Origin: Acanthosepion pharaonis
Taxonomy: Eukaryota; Mollusca; Cephalopoda; Sepiida; Sepiidae
Assembly: GCA_903632075.3 (NCBI GenBank)
Contig: CAHIKZ030004732.1
Span: 902,501 to 966,500, forward strand
DNA: 64,000 nt
Direction of reading: 5' to 3'
Shown: one piece after another, positions 35,782 through 49,337 of the stretch
Layout of the letters: every line of letters begins with the position of its first letter
Numbering within the stretch: position 1 is the first letter of the stretch
Notes under the pieces: model-generated
What the model saw: only the letters and a program-made list of their open reading frames with translations
What the model was told of the DNA's origin: nothing
The model's database searches: none
Program-made: the position numbers and the translations under genes

Positions 35782-36117
35782 TTATATTGAAAATATTATA
35801 TAGATAAATGAATTGCCTCCCTTTGTAAGGGTCGTTATCACCGGCCCTGGGTTGGGCTGAAAGCAACCTATCACGGCCTCTTTTTTTCTGCGCCACCGAC
35901 AGGTCAACACGGACAAATTTAGCTCTGTAAAACTCAACCAGCAGCCACAGGGTGTCCGAAAATGGAGCAGCCAAGAATAGAACATAGGAACGAGGATGTC
36001 CCAACAGTTGCAGCAAAGCATCCAAAAACTGAATCCCTCTTCAACCTGAAGACGAATATATTCCGATGTTGCAACAAAAATGAGAAGAACTGTTAACCGA
36101 ATGAACTTTATAGCCAC
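35782..36117 (-). other. Open frame with NPGP motif, unassigned
   Basis: A 111-codon minus-strand frame lies in a less AT-rich block upstream (in minus-strand terms) of the LINE at 33893-35230. It contains hydrophobic segments and the peptide GCFQPNPGP (NPGP codons at 35842-35853). NPGP is the invariant end of 2A-like sequences, which are known near the N-terminus of some non-LTR retrotransposon proteins, but the preceding DxE residues are absent here. It may be decayed 5' LINE sequence or chance. I do not assign a function. Confidence 0.2.
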
Positions 36118-36386
36118 CAGTTAAGTCCTCGTAAAAACCACTTTTTTATGCAACGATTTTTAAACCCAATTTTTCTATTTTCCCTTTTTTTCCCTTCCTC
36201 TTTCGGATATAAAGCCTTTCTTTTTTCCACAAAAGTTTGGTGTAGTTCTGTTTTCTCTCGCCGTGTCGCGTCAATGCTTTTTTACCCTTATTTTCTACAG
36301 AGGACAAATTATTGGTCACATAAATTCAAAGGGTATAAAACCAGAATACTTATTCAGGTCTTATTTACTTTGTCCAAACCCTAACC

Positions 36387-36387
<1 letters not shown>
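36118..36387. other. T-rich DNA, no gene recognised
   Basis: No supported feature. Confidence 0.4.
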
Positions 36388-36426
<39 letters not shown>

Positions 36427-36496
36427 ATTATGGTAGTAGTAGTAGTAGTATACTACACTAATAATAATAATAATAAGAAGAAGAAGAAGAAGAAGT
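36388..36496 (+). repeat. (TAG)n-(TAA)n-(GAA)n microsatellite
   Basis: A long tag array, a short interruption, more tag, then ataata and gaagaa blocks. Confidence 0.9.
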
Positions 36497-37543
36497 AATA
36501 CTGATAATTAATATGAAGTGCATCTAGGCTTAGAAATGTTGTGTCGTAAAGAAAAGGAAAGTATTAAAGAAATAGTTGTTAATAGAAAGTTTCGTCCTAT
36601 TGAAATCCTTTAGGGGAATAAAAGAAAAGCAAATAGAAACTAAAAAAAAATTTCAGTGAAATGTTTCGAAAACGTTACAAAAGGAAAAATCCCGCAGACA
36701 CAGTGACTTGGAATTCTTCCAATCTTCCTAATTTAGCTGCCGCTGTTTTCTCAGCGTGACAACAGGAAGTAGTTATTCCGCATGCGCAGACAAAACGGTA
36801 GAGCAAGATGATCTTCACTCCTTTGTAGCAAATATACAAAATGAAGTCTTTAAAAAAATCTGTTTTATGTGACTTGTGAATAGAGAGCATTTACCTTGGG
36901 TTCATATTTTATCTTTTCCTCTTCTTTTTTCTAAGTCATTTCAAGTTTTTTCAAGTAATTTCTTTCTTTTTTTCACCGATTTTCCTTTCCTTCATTTTTT
37001 TTCCCCATTTTTTTTCTTTTATCCTTCAGTAATTTCTTTTCCTTTTTCTTCCGACTTATATTATTTTCATCTCTTTTCTCTCACTCTCTATCTATCTATC
37101 TCTCTCTTGCACTCAAGCCATTTTCATTTCTTTCTTTCATTCTTTCTTTCTCTCAACACATTTGCACACAAGAATGCAACACATTCAAATATATTTTTCT
37201 TCTTTAGAAAACGTTTTTATTTTTGAAATATTTTGTCCTTCATTTCAATTGAATTTTCTCACAGAATGTCAAATATAAAAATATCCGAAAGTTTTAAATT
37301 TTTACCGATTTTTTTTTTGTTTTTTATTTTTCCGGTCATCTCGATGGAATTGCATTTAACGACAAGATTCCAGCGGATTACATTTCAATTTTATTCATAC
37401 ATTTTGCAGAAGAATTATAAATCGACAATGAATTTATATAAAGATATATTCGAGTGACAAAATTATCAGGTATCACACCTTGAATTGGCGGGAAAAGACT
37501 GAAATTAAAATTAAGAGTAACAAAGCTGACATAAAAATGATTC
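36497..37543. other. AT- and pyrimidine-rich DNA, no gene recognised
   Basis: 36905-37220 is a t/c-rich tract whose 116-aa open frame (F, S, L rich) is compositional. A weak partial match to the hammerhead-like unit (ttcgtcctattgaaatcctt) lies at 36591-36610. Confidence 0.45.
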
Positions 37544-37544
37544 G

Positions 37545-37610
<66 letters not shown>
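37544..37610 (+). repeat. (GATA)n microsatellite
   Basis: About 16 uninterrupted gata units. Confidence 0.95.
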
Positions 37611-37611
<1 letters not shown>

Positions 37612-37887
37612 TTATTTCCGTAATTCCTAAATGCTCTTTGTCAGATTTTAGTTCGCAAGTCAATATTTTCACAATATTTGATTGTGATTTTTTTCCACAA
37701 AAATGTTTTACCCACGAATTTACATTAATTCTCTGCATCTTGATGTTAACGGCCACACTAGCGACATTTATAATTTTGCTGTCTACATTGTCCAAACATT
37801 ACTCAACCTTACTTTGTTGTCTTTTAGGTCGTGTTAGTTGAATCTTCTTTGAAGGACCCATTACAATATTTATTGTATCCATTCATT

Positions 37888-37933
<46 letters not shown>

Positions 37934-39394
37934 CAACTATATAATCATTATCAATCTGTAATTGTTTATATATTTCCTGTCTCATTTGTAGTGGTAAAGC
38001 AGGTATGTCAACTTAAGTTAATAAATTTATGAGTGATTACTTCCCTTAGTCATTTTAATAAACTATACAAATAAAATATCTGCATTTAGACAAAATTACT
38101 TACCGGACAAATGGAACCACTTAATAAATCGGTTCTTTTACTCCTACGTTTCTTAGGTTGCAGTATTATTTGTTCAGGCTCTTCATGTGAGGCATTCAGA
38201 TACCTTTGTCTATTCAGTGATCGTCTTGCTTCAACATGTTTTTGAAATAGGCTTTGTCGTCAACGTCTTTGTCGTTCTGTTGTTAATCTTTTTCTTCCCA
38301 GAAATATTTCCATTTCGCTGTTATATTAAACACATAACATTTTTAACATAAAAAAAAATACTGAACAAAAAGCAATTTATATAATACCAGGAATAATCAA
38401 TGAATCATTGATACCACTGAACGTCTAAAAACGGATTAATTAAACGGTTCATTAGCCTCTATTTTCAGTTGGGAATTGTATTTCAATACATTGTTTGAAG
38501 ACTTTTGTTTCATTGTATCTCACTATTAAAACTTTCTAAATGCTGCCATCATTTTTAACTGCACGAAACACAATAAATATCTTTCTGGTCTATCCAATGC
38601 ATTCATTGCTACAAATATTCCTGAGAATTCAGTTTTCAAGTACATTTTCACAGAAATTAATTTTTTCTCTTTGTGATGTTTACTTAAAGATGGTAGTTTG
38701 GTTACTTTCATGTCTTTAGCCAATGTTCTCAGTATTTGCCATCATTTCGTTGTTTACATTTGCCAAACCAACATTCTTCTTTCTTGTTTATTAGCGTTTT
38801 AATGTTTCTCAAATCTTTTTTCTTTTCGATATTATTTTTATAACAAAGTTTTTTTTATTTTTGTTCATATTTTGTGCATATTATTTATATAATTCTTTCT
38901 TTTCCTTTTTCTGTGACCTCTGTTGTTTTGTTTGTTTTTGTTTTGTTTTGTGGAATTTTTTTTTTTTTTTTTGGCAATTTTCAAAGTTATTTTCCCATCA
39001 GTTAATAAATTTACAATATCTTGTTCATCTTTTGAGATTATAAATGTCTTACAAACTATGGACACCTTATATATCCGATACCAATACTATCTGATGTCTG
39101 ATATTATATATATATATATATATTGTCATCCACAGACAGACTGTTTCGCTGTATCACAGTTCATCAATGTGGTTAGACGTCCGGTTGCCTCTAGCTAGGA
39201 TCGAAAACCAACTGAATTGGGGATTCAACTGGCGCACGACATGAAGGTGAATTTAAGCGTATTTATTTTTAGATAAAAACACAGAGAACTCGATTCGATT
39301 TACCGAAGAGTCTTGCATTATTAGCAGTAATAGTCACTGTTTACAAACCCACACTTCCTTCCCAGAGACCTCAACCGAAATAATTTTTTCAGGA

Positions 39395-39397
<3 letters not shown>
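37611..39397. other. AT-rich DNA with a (TA)n array at 37890-37931
   Basis: No domain-bearing open frame. Another short (TA)n run lies near 39104-39122. Confidence 0.45.

Positions 39398-39452
<55 letters not shown>
39398..39452 (+). repeat. (TA)n microsatellite
   Basis: Pure ta array. Confidence 0.95.
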
Positions 39453-39455
<3 letters not shown>

Positions 39456-42179
39456 AGATGGAGAACGACCCTCTAGTTCCATAATAGAATTTGATATCAC
39501 GAAATAAGTTACTTTAAATATTTCCAAGAAAAACAGATATTATAAACTGAAATTAACATGGTATATTTATCATAGTAGTAGTCCTTGAAAATTATATCAA
39601 CATTTCTTGTTTAGTATTAATTTTATAGTGAAAAAATTGACTTGCATAATAAAATCTGATTTAAAAATGATTTAGAAAATACTTGCATGATAACGATTAA
39701 AATGTTGTTTCTTTGTCATCAGTAATGATCTATAATGAAGAGTGGAATAAATTAATCAAGTAGAAATGAATGAAAATGATACGAAAATGACACGATAAAG
39801 AAAAACACATTTTAACATGGTGACTGAGTTAGTTGTTTATTTTCCGTTAGTACCAATGTTTGGTGTTCAAGTATGAGTAAAACGACATTACAAATGCTGA
39901 TTTTGAAGATAAACCACTTTACTTGGACCTCGTCAGACGAAGGCTTCCTTAGTAAATATCTGCAAGAAATACTGATTTTAACGGACTAAGTCGATGGTCA
40001 TATATAAAGTCTGACACACGGACAAGAAAAACAGTATGGTCATATTGCGTCAAAGGGAAATTAAATTAGAAATCTAACCTCTTGTTTATTTTTTTAATTG
40101 ACTTTTAATTCAAGTTTAAATTTTTTCGGTGATATCTTTCAGTTTGTAAGGACACAATGTGTGGGTGTTAAAAGATGTCATAAAAATGCATTAATTGAGA
40201 ACAGTTAGAATAGACATGGATACATAAAATAATGCAGGTTGAACGCATTTGATGCTTTGCTGTTCTCAACTAATACGCTTTTTATGATATATGTATTGTA
40301 AGAAGAAATATAACAATAAACCTTGAGAAAAATCATTTAAAACGATGTGAAAAAAAGACAAAATGAGTGTAGAAAACATTTCTTTGATTGCTGCAATTAT
40401 GAGCTCTCGTATTTCTCAAGTATATTGGCTATTCAATTTGTTAGTATCATTAGTGAGACCCAAAAAACAGGCTGTGAAAATAACGGCCACTTTACATGAT
40501 TGATATTATTTTTTATTTCGTCACCAACCATTTCTCTACGCTAGAAAGGGTAGAGAAATGCATGGTGACGAAATGTGGTCTGTGCTCTTAAGTCACGAAC
40601 GGCTAATTATGCAACACTTTGTGAATGAAGATGCAGTTTGCAAGAATAGATTCTTTGTGCAACTATGAACAACAATGACAATGTCAAATAAGAGTGGCAA
40701 GGTATAAGGCCAACACAGGATACGAATGATCAATGTAATCCATTATTTACATAACAAATATCAGTTTTATCTTCCTTTCCATCTTTTCTTTTTTCATCCT
40801 TTCGTTTTTCTTCTCTTCTTTCCTTTATTACTTCCTTCCTTCCTTCTTCATCCTATTCTTTCTTTATTTCAACAACTCATACCATTACCATACCGACTTT
40901 TTATTATGTGTTTTTTTCAAACGAAACTTCTAAAAATAAAGAAACCAAATCTGTTTTCTGTTTGAGGTCGATCAGCACCTACGTACCTACACACACACAC
41001 ACGCGCACACACACGTACACATATACAAATACGCACATATACGCACATGTCTCAAAGATCGCAAATATAAAGAATCCAGTCAAAATCCAAATCTTTTGCG
41101 ACGTGTTCCTGATAGCCAATCTTACATCACCGAAAAGCCGACATTAAAACATATCTTTCATTTTTCTCCTATCTTTTCCGAATATTTCTTTTCAACGAAA
41201 TAATGATTTTTCCATAGAATTTAGTTCATCTAAATTGCCATAAATTTGAAAAAAGAAGGTTGGAAAACTGAAAATACCATACTTTTCAGAATATAACTTT
41301 TTTAAAAATACACCCTTATTATGAAGACAAAAAAAAAATACAGTTGTATTGAAATATTTTTTCAACAAAAATTCAATCTGTTTCGAATGACTGCTAAAAC
41401 CTATCCACCCCAAATTTATAGACAAATACTACAGATGCATGCTGGGATTTCTTCCTGACCAATAAAAATAAACAATTCTCGGTCTACATTTTTGTTCTTT
41501 CTTGCCGTGAAGTCGGAAGGACTCTAACCACTTGACTACATATATATATATATATATATTATTTGTTATGTTATTTACCCTGCTTTTTTTCTTTCTTTTC
41601 TTATTATTGTTTATTGAGTTTTGTCAATTACGCTTGACCATAGCCAATTATTCTACACAATCTGATACTTTAAAAATGAATATATATTGTTGTAAACACA
41701 AAAGAAGTCAATATAAAAAATAAGTAAATAACGTAAATAAAAAAGGTTTCTGTTATTTAGTTTGGTTCAAAACTTACAAAATGTTAATTGCTTTCATTCT
41801 TGCTTTGAAAGTAATCAGTCATTAGATCCAATATTATTATCATCAAAGAAAATGTCATCCTCGTTCCCATCAATTATGTTAATGATACCACATTTCTTAA
41901 ATGACTTAATCAAGATATTATTTTCCCACGAATTCTTCACTTTCATTCACACCTGAGTAGATGTCGTTTTTTTCCCTCGTCTAGTTTTATTTTTCATAAC
42001 TAGGCCTTTCAATTTCAAAAAGCAATGACTCCACAACTAGTAAACCTTGCACGAATATCATTTACAGAATGTTCTGTTTGTATTTTTAGGCTAAAAATAA
42101 CTACTGATAACATTATTAGAACATTATAGAATATTCCACTCGAATAATCTACAGTATTAAAGCAATTTAAAAGTTCTAA
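39453..42179. other. AT-rich DNA, no gene recognised
   Basis: Contains the hairpin at 40515-40574 (listed separately), a degenerate (CA)n tract near 40990-41045 and a short (TA)n run near 41541-41560. No supported coding sequence. Confidence 0.45.
40515..40574. repeat. 60-nt hairpin with 25-bp stem
   Basis: Arms 40515-40539 (atttcgtcaccaaccatttc and on) and 40550-40574 are complementary at 23 of 25 positions around a 10-base loop. The pairing stops at the arm ends. It may be a small foldback element; a microRNA-like precursor is possible on shape alone. Confidence 0.6.
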
Positions 42180-42375
42180 AATCTGAAAGCTGAGCCGCTA
42201 GATCAATGCCAGTAATATTGCAGATTCTTCTTTGGATCTTATCAAGGAGCTCAAGCAGAGCAATATTCTAAGTATGGACGAATGATAGACTTATAGATAT
42301 GTAAGATAGATTCTGAAGAGAAAAATTGTCTTGCACGATACAATGAACCAAATTTCTTAGCAGCTGAAACATATA
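42180..42375 (-). mobile_element. CR1/jockey-like LINE internal fragment
   Basis: atattgcagattcttctttg and the following gacttatag and caccaaa/gaaccaaatt blocks match 26680-26870 and 55540-55715. It is separate from the next fragment because the element order would otherwise be reversed. Confidence 0.55.
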
Positions 42376-42754
42376 CGTTTAGGAGAGAGGGATACAGTTA
42401 AATTTTTAAAAGGCCTTTAGACGCTTAACAACAAAATACGTTTCACTTCAGTAATCCAGGTTTAGTTTGTTCAAGTAAAATTGTTCTGATGACGCCGGAT
42501 TGCTAGCAATTTGTATCTTCCTTCATTAATTCAAATCTGCTCAGAAAACGAAATATTGCATTTGGTCGGTACTCGCAAACAGAATATAAATCAGTTTTGT
42601 TCATTGTTCTCATTAATTGTGACACGTTGTCAAATTTGGCCCCGTACAAAAAAAAAAGGTCAAACTGGGTCCTCTAGCCATGGTTAGCAACCAGTTTAGG
42701 AGAAGAACAATTCTGAAATCAAACTAGCATGTAGCCCTGACACGGTGCATTGAA

Positions 42755-43000
42755 AAATTATGGAGTTCACAATTAACTCCATTATTAGGGGAGAAAAAAT
42801 AAAAGAACAGGAATTAAGAAGACAGAAAATAACGATTGACATTGCATTTAAAGTTTTGAAAATCAAAATTGACGGGAAAGTAAGAAGCAAGAAAAGAGTT
42901 CCACAAGCGAAAAGAGCGAGAAGAGTGAGAAAAGAACCTGTTAGCATAGAACTTACGGTTACATCTAGCAATTTCAACTGTAATTATATATATGCAGTGT
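42755..43000 (-). mobile_element. CR1/jockey-like LINE 3' coding fragment
   Basis: The minus strand encodes FACGTLFLLLTFPSILIFKT, then LNAMSIVIFCLLNS, the same C-terminal block as at 28168-28430. It ends against a (CA)n array. Confidence 0.6.
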
Positions 43001-43022
43001 TTGAGTAAAAACACTATAGGCA

Positions 43023-43114
<92 letters not shown>
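43023..43114 (+). repeat. (CA)n-(TA)n microsatellite
   Basis: Pure ca then pure ta. Confidence 0.95.
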
Positions 43115-43117
<3 letters not shown>

Positions 43118-44360
43118 CTACATATTCACTTAAAAATAAAAACAACATCTTTGATAATGGTTAATAGAATAGCCGAAAATGCTGGGAAAATTTTAACAAT
43201 TTTTACAGACTTCATGTCCAGAAAAGAAAATACTTGTACGAATGCAAGAAAAATTGAATAAAAAGCTCAATCACAGTACCTCGTCAGTCGTCTTTAATGA
43301 AACTTGTATAAAAGTTGGATCGGTGCCCAAATACACACACACGCACACAAACGCACACAAACGCACACACACACACACATATATATGTATATATATATAT
43401 ATATATATGATAACATAATACAACTCTCTTTTTCAATCTGTAGTCGCTGACTACAATAACAATTATGTCAGGCCGCGTGAAAGCTAAAAATAGATTCTCA
43501 CACACGTGAAGAATCACGTGATCATATACGAACATTGAGTTGGAAATATTAAAAGAAATTATTTGGGGCAACGAATCTCGAGGGAGTCGGACCAACCATG
43601 AAACCGTCATGCGAATGGATTCAACGAACTGAAGAGAAGGAATGCTATCCCCAAATGATACAAACTTCCAATACATGATCAGTTGGAATCCGAGTCTTGT
43701 GCGAGTAACATCTCTTTTTACTTGTTACCATCAAGCAAAGGAAATCGCACAATGAAAGCAAGACGCAACTCAACTCATCATACCATGCTGAATATCTCAA
43801 ATACACGGGTGAATTACTAAGTGTGATAATCAACTAAGGCAGGAGCTCCTTTGGACAGCGCCGAATCTTCCTACCCGAATGATGAATTCTACATTGCTGA
43901 ATATGTGAAGAATAGAGTGAATGACCAGCTCTTCGGGTCAAAACTCATAACATTGAAGAAAGAATAATAATTAAAAGATATCGCTGCTCTAGTGAAAATA
44001 AATGAATTGAAAGTAAAAAGAACAAAGAGAAACATAAAACAAAATAAAGAGAAAGAAAAGAGAAAACTGTATTTTATTTCAGGCGAATAGCCAAATCTAA
44101 GTGAATTTTCATTTTCCAGCTCAGACATAATAACGCATACATCTTTCCATACAGAAATGTATAGCACACACCTTTCCAAGCATTGACTTGTATTAATGTT
44201 TTCATGTATCGTCTAGTTATGATTAAATCTTGTTAATTCGTATACTGGCGTTTGTTGTTTGCTACTGTTTGTTGCTTCTTCTCATTCGTGTATTTGAGCC
44301 TGTAGAGAATCCTTCCATGTGGGAGTGGTAAACATGATCATCTCCTTTTTTATCTTTTCT
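43115..44360. other. AT-rich DNA with a (CA)n-(TA)n tract at 43335-43410
   Basis: A 130-aa minus-strand open frame (43284-43676) runs through the microsatellite and has no recognisable domain. Nothing else is supported. Confidence 0.4.
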
Positions 44361-44389
44361 TTTAAATTTTGTGCTGTGGTAATTAACCG

Positions 44390-44469
<80 letters not shown>

Positions 44470-44501
44470 TGTTACAGTTAATTACCACAGCACAAAATTT
44501 T

Positions 44502-44565
<64 letters not shown>

Positions 44566-44600
44566 ACGGTTAATTACCGTACCACAAAATTTAAAAGGTG
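44361..44600. repeat. Three copies of a ~33-bp unit around (TA)n arrays
   Basis: Unit A (44361-44392, tttaaattttgtgctgtggt and on) is inverted relative to unit B (44472-44505, ttacagttaattaccacagc and on). Between them lie (TA)n and (TG)n. Unit C (44564-44600) repeats B in the same orientation after a second (TA)n array (44507-44561). A plus B form a long hairpin, and B plus C a direct repeat. Confidence 0.85.
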
Positions 44601-44710
44601 TTTTGATTCAATTTAAGAAAAAATTATAAGATCCCATGAGAAATTATATAAAATACTTACAGCACCTGTCTCTCATATTTAATGAAACTTGCATGTGTGT
44701 GTGGGGGGGG

Positions 44711-44840
44711 TGTAAAATTTCTATATTTATGGGTGAAGAGTTATCAGTATTTGGTATAGACCATTTGTTGATATAAACAATGTGGCCATAGAAATCAACA
44801 CTGCATGGCTAGCTGTCAGTTTTACGCCTTGAGCGATCAT
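44711..44840 (+). repeat. (TA)n-capping repeat, longest copy
   Basis: Shares its beginning (ctatatttatggg, gatcagt-like and agacc blocks) with 18266 and 21086. Its middle (atcaacactgcatgg, 44796-44810) matches the inverted copy at 18566-18580. No coding content. Confidence 0.6.
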
Positions 44841-45957
44841 CAGATCATCATATATGAGTGTACGTATTTGTTTGTTTAGGCAGCATTTTTTATACATATT
44901 TTATTAAAAACAACAAAATATTGCATTTTTTACATTTAACTTTTTTGTTTATGCACAGCCACGACTATAAACATGTATCATCTGGCAATAAGATCTCTAC
45001 CAACATAAGACAAATATTCGTAAGCAAACGCACATGTACTTCTGATATTTGAAGTATTTTTTCACACTTAATATGATATTAACTGTGAAAAAAAGACTTC
45101 AAATAACAGAAATCCTAACTATAAAATCAAAATTTCAACACTCAATAAAATCTTCACGTTAAGACTGTGATTTTAAATGTATTTAACAATTGACCAATAA
45201 AGTTGCAGATAAAAATGTGGAAAAGTTCAGAGTCGATAGTTAGAATTGAACTTTACTGTATAATCCGCAAAATATATAACTTTATGCCCAAATTAACTTG
45301 CACTAATAATTTTTCGTAATATTTTATTTAGCTTTAATGCTAGCAAAGAAAGACACATAAAACAAAAAATAATCAAATAAACTAAAAAGAATTATCTAGA
45401 AATAGAGAATAAAACAAATTTAAAAGTAGACGTTTCAGTATTAAAAATAGTGAAATAAATGGCTAAAATTGGAAATAAAACCCAAAAGTTAAAAAAATAA
45501 ATGAACAAATAAAAGTTACTTATGAAATTGAGACAGCTTTTAATGTTTTTATTTTATTTTATTTTTTATTTTATTCATATATTTTTTATTATTTTTTTTT
45601 TTTTTAATATTGTTCAAGGGAGACATTAATTTCTTTCATTTGTGTCCAATAACATTTTTTTTACGTCTACAAATAAATTTTGTAAGCGATAAAAAATTAA
45701 AAGAAATGGTAAATTAATGTAAGGAAAGAAAAAACGAACAATAATTTAAAATAAAAATTAAAAATACTGTTTACCTAATACGTTTTTGAAGACTCAATCT
45801 ATCAACTATAAATATTGGGACACTTCGACGTAATGTAATAGTTAACAAGCATATCTCACCAAAACAATTATAACTGAGTATTAATTTTGATCTCCACTAG
45901 GCGCTTTCTACTTTTGGCCTTGTGCCACATTTGAGCTACTTTTAGTAAATCGCTATC

Positions 45958-45960
<3 letters not shown>
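44841..45960. other. AT-rich DNA, no gene recognised
   Basis: Includes T-rich runs near 45540-45606. No supported feature. Confidence 0.45.

Positions 45961-46007
<47 letters not shown>
45961..46007 (+). repeat. (TG)n microsatellite
   Basis: Pure tg array. Confidence 0.95.
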
Positions 46008-46009
<2 letters not shown>

Positions 46010-46668
46010 TTGTGTATTTTGGTAGCAATCCCTCTCTAATACATGTTTCATAAAAAATAACTGTTAAGGTAATTTTGTTGAGGTTCTTTTATTGTATTTG
46101 TCTTGTATGCGAACATGGTATTTCTTGGGGTGGGGTATAGAAATTGTTCAAAATATTGTTCGTTCCAAGTGTTTTTGGATAATCTATTATCTATTTTCAA
46201 GGATTTGGGTTGTGCTATTGCACTGTCTGTATTCGGTGATTAAAGCTATGTCCCCATTTCAGCAATTTATACATCGTTTACAATAGCACAAGTCAAATTC
46301 TGGAAAACCATAGATTAACCGAAAGAGTTCGAAACAAACAATCATTTGGACAGTTTCTACATATACAATCCAAGAAAGGAAATCTTTTATTCGCATACAA
46401 GACAATAATAACTTAACAAAAGTACTCTGTCAGTTATTTTGAATTACACACACACAAAAATGATACAGTGAGAATTTCAGATCAAAATACGTGTGTCAAG
46501 TTGCGGATTTGCTGATTCACACAAAGAAATAAAATCACATTTTCATGAAACGTGTTGTATTTAGTATGCTGACTACAATCGTCAGTCGATAGCCGATAAA
46601 GAATTGTTTGCAGCAGATAAAGTGAAATGAATCTATTTGGATCGCTTTTAGTCTATATTAATTTATCT
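46008..46668. other. AT-rich DNA, no gene recognised
   Basis: No supported feature. Confidence 0.45.
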
Positions 46669-46669
46669 G

Positions 46670-46709
<40 letters not shown>

Positions 46710-46721
46710 GGATGGATGGAT
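46669..46721 (+). repeat. (GATA)n-(GATG)n microsatellite
   Basis: gata units pass into ggatggat. Confidence 0.9.
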
Positions 46722-49269
46722 TATTTACATAGATGATTCTCAAAGAAATATTTGACCCTAAAATTATGGAACCTTTTCACATCAATAAATTGAAAGCACA
46801 ATTAATAAACTGAATAAATATTCAGTGGGTAAAACCCTGTAAAGTTCTCTGAAATTTTATTGGTTGAAATATCGAACAACGATGAAAGGTTGACTGGCCC
46901 ACAAAAAGTGTTTGTAGTGAGTGTTCCATTTGCCTGGCTATTGAATTTCCTGTTTGTTTTCTTTTGAATATTTTCTCACGCTTTCTTAAAAATGGCGCGA
47001 AACTTTGTCAACCGGCAAAACCTGTAACATTGATGCAGTTCTTGTTTTGTTTTCTATTTCATCATATAATAGATGCCTTCATATTAACAATTACTCGAAA
47101 ATGCAATGATTTTACTAAATCTAAGTCTGTTTATCTGTTACTGTTCACATCTAGTTACTTAATCTATTTCAGTGTGCTCATATCTATCTATCTAGCTAGC
47201 TAGTTAGCTATGCATTTCCTTTTATATAAATATGATCTTAGACTAACTTCCTGCCGAGTGAAACCAAAACTATTAATTAGCGATCGTATTACATATTGAT
47301 TTTGGTTCAATCTTAACATTTCTTCTAATACAGATATTATTATACCAAATGAAGATGATTGAAGCTTTTTAAATGTGATCATACTGGAAGGATATTCCAA
47401 TGTTCTTAGTGGACAAGCGGAAACGAATGAGCCGACATCGAAATCAGTCCAAACTTGGACGGCGCCAAATGGTTTTATATTTTCAAAGCTCGCAAGGATA
47501 TTAATATCAAAACTAATGTACTTGTGCAGATCAATTCACCCACCAACTTGCAACATGCACACGTCTTCCTGCAACCCCCCCAAAACTCATTGACTCTACT
47601 ATTACGAGTTAATATTATTAACCAGGAATATGTTAATATTTCTTTTCTACCTACGTATGAACGGCGTAGCGTAACACTTTCCAAGCCACTGGGAAAATAA
47701 TAACTATATTGACTTTTATGTTACAAATTCATTTCATATCAGTAGATCTATTAAAGATGAGAACAATGAGTGACTTCGCAAGGGACGACAGAAAAATATG
47801 CAAGATTCATTACACATCTCCAAAATACTTTGAATTTAAGTCACCTGAAGGTCACCTTGTTTTCAACAATCATTCAGAAGTAGCGGCCTTAGTTTCCCAT
47901 TGTATATTTACGCTCAATGTTATTAATAGTTTTGCCAAATTTAATGTATTCAAAGAGGATTTTTTCAGCAAACAGCATAAAAAGAATATAAATGACTGCA
48001 AGAAAAAATATAGAAAACTTTCCAGAAAAAAATATTATTTATTCCAATTTTATTAATATATGAAAAAAATGTCATGTTCAAAATGAATCACACTTTTGCA
48101 CAGCTTTATTTGGTATGACAGCTTCCAAAGCAGTTCTTGCAATGGCGTATATGGGGTTGAAACGTAGACCCTTTATACTGGTGTAGAAGTTGGCAAATCA
48201 GGGGTACACATTTATGAAAACAAACTTTTTCAAAGATTTTTATGCGCTGTATTTGGTGAGGTGAAGTCCTTGGCTTGCAAATATGGCGACAACATTTCAA
48301 CAATATCTGCTTGACATAGTGATACCATATTCGTTGCAATTTTTCAAAATGGCCTTGCTCATAATTCCTGTTCGTGTTAGACACACAAAGCACTATTTTT
48401 TTACTAACCGAGTAGACACTATTATTTTCTGACGCGTCCTTTTAATTGTCTTGAATTGTTTTATATTTCTTGATAAGGTTCTTCACAATCGACGTTGGCA
48501 TTGGCATTCACATTGCTTTTTTATCCAAGCTGAAATAGTCTCTCAGTTCTTTGGCTTTAGTCATGTTAAGCCCTCTGATGATTTTACAGTAACAATGATT
48601 ACATCAAATTTCATTCACTTATAGACCCTAAGAATTGTTGTAGAACAAGAAAGAAATCATTAACATTTAGAAATTTTGTGAAATATATAAAAGCTTCTAA
48701 ATATTCTAGAAATTATAAAATTTCTAAAATACAATCTTGTAAAATTATTTGACATTATAAGGAATGGAGCATCTTTCAGGCATGAATTTTTCCTATAAAC
48801 AGTAAATAAAAACTGAATAAATAACATTTTTCTTGAATACTTGCATCAATTCTAACGAGATTATGTCAACTTCTTATAATATTAGCAGTGACAAAAATGA
48901 ATCTCAGAAAATAAAAATTTAAAATAAATTTGTATGAGCGTAATTATGAGCATAAGTTTATATGGATTTCTTCAGGGATAAAATAATGTTTAAAAGATAT
49001 TTATTATGCTTTAAAATGTGAAATTGATTTATATTTTATATTCAATAATGTATATTAATATGTACAAAACGGGATTCGGGACATTGACATTTTTATTGTT
49101 TTCTTTCTATTGGACACTCACACACACACACATACTCACACTCACTCACGCACACACGTTAGCCGTAAGATAAAAAAGGACAAGTACTTCATGAAGTAGA
49201 TTTTATTTCCCATTCATAGAAACATACATACATATACACATACACACTTAGGTGTGTGTTCTGGTTTGG
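46722..49269. other. AT-rich DNA, no gene recognised
   Basis: Two open frames near 100 codons (47709-48056 plus; 48106-48393 minus) have balanced composition. The second is Cys/His-containing (FHKCVPLICQLLHQYKG). I recognise neither, and no splice or start context supports them. Confidence 0.35.
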
Positions 49270-49274
49270 TGAAC

Positions 49275-49326
<52 letters not shown>

Positions 49327-49337
49327 GATAGATAGAT
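49270..49337 (+). repeat. (GATA)n microsatellite
   Basis: gata array with one gagata interruption. It directly abuts the mariner remnant that follows. Confidence 0.95.

Noticed and set aside
47709..48056. 115-codon plus-strand frame
   Set aside because: No recognisable family, Lys-rich end in AT-rich DNA, and no splice or promoter context.
48106..48393. 95-codon minus-strand frame with several Cys and His
   Set aside because: The spacing fits no zinc-finger pattern I know, and there is no supporting context. Left unassigned.
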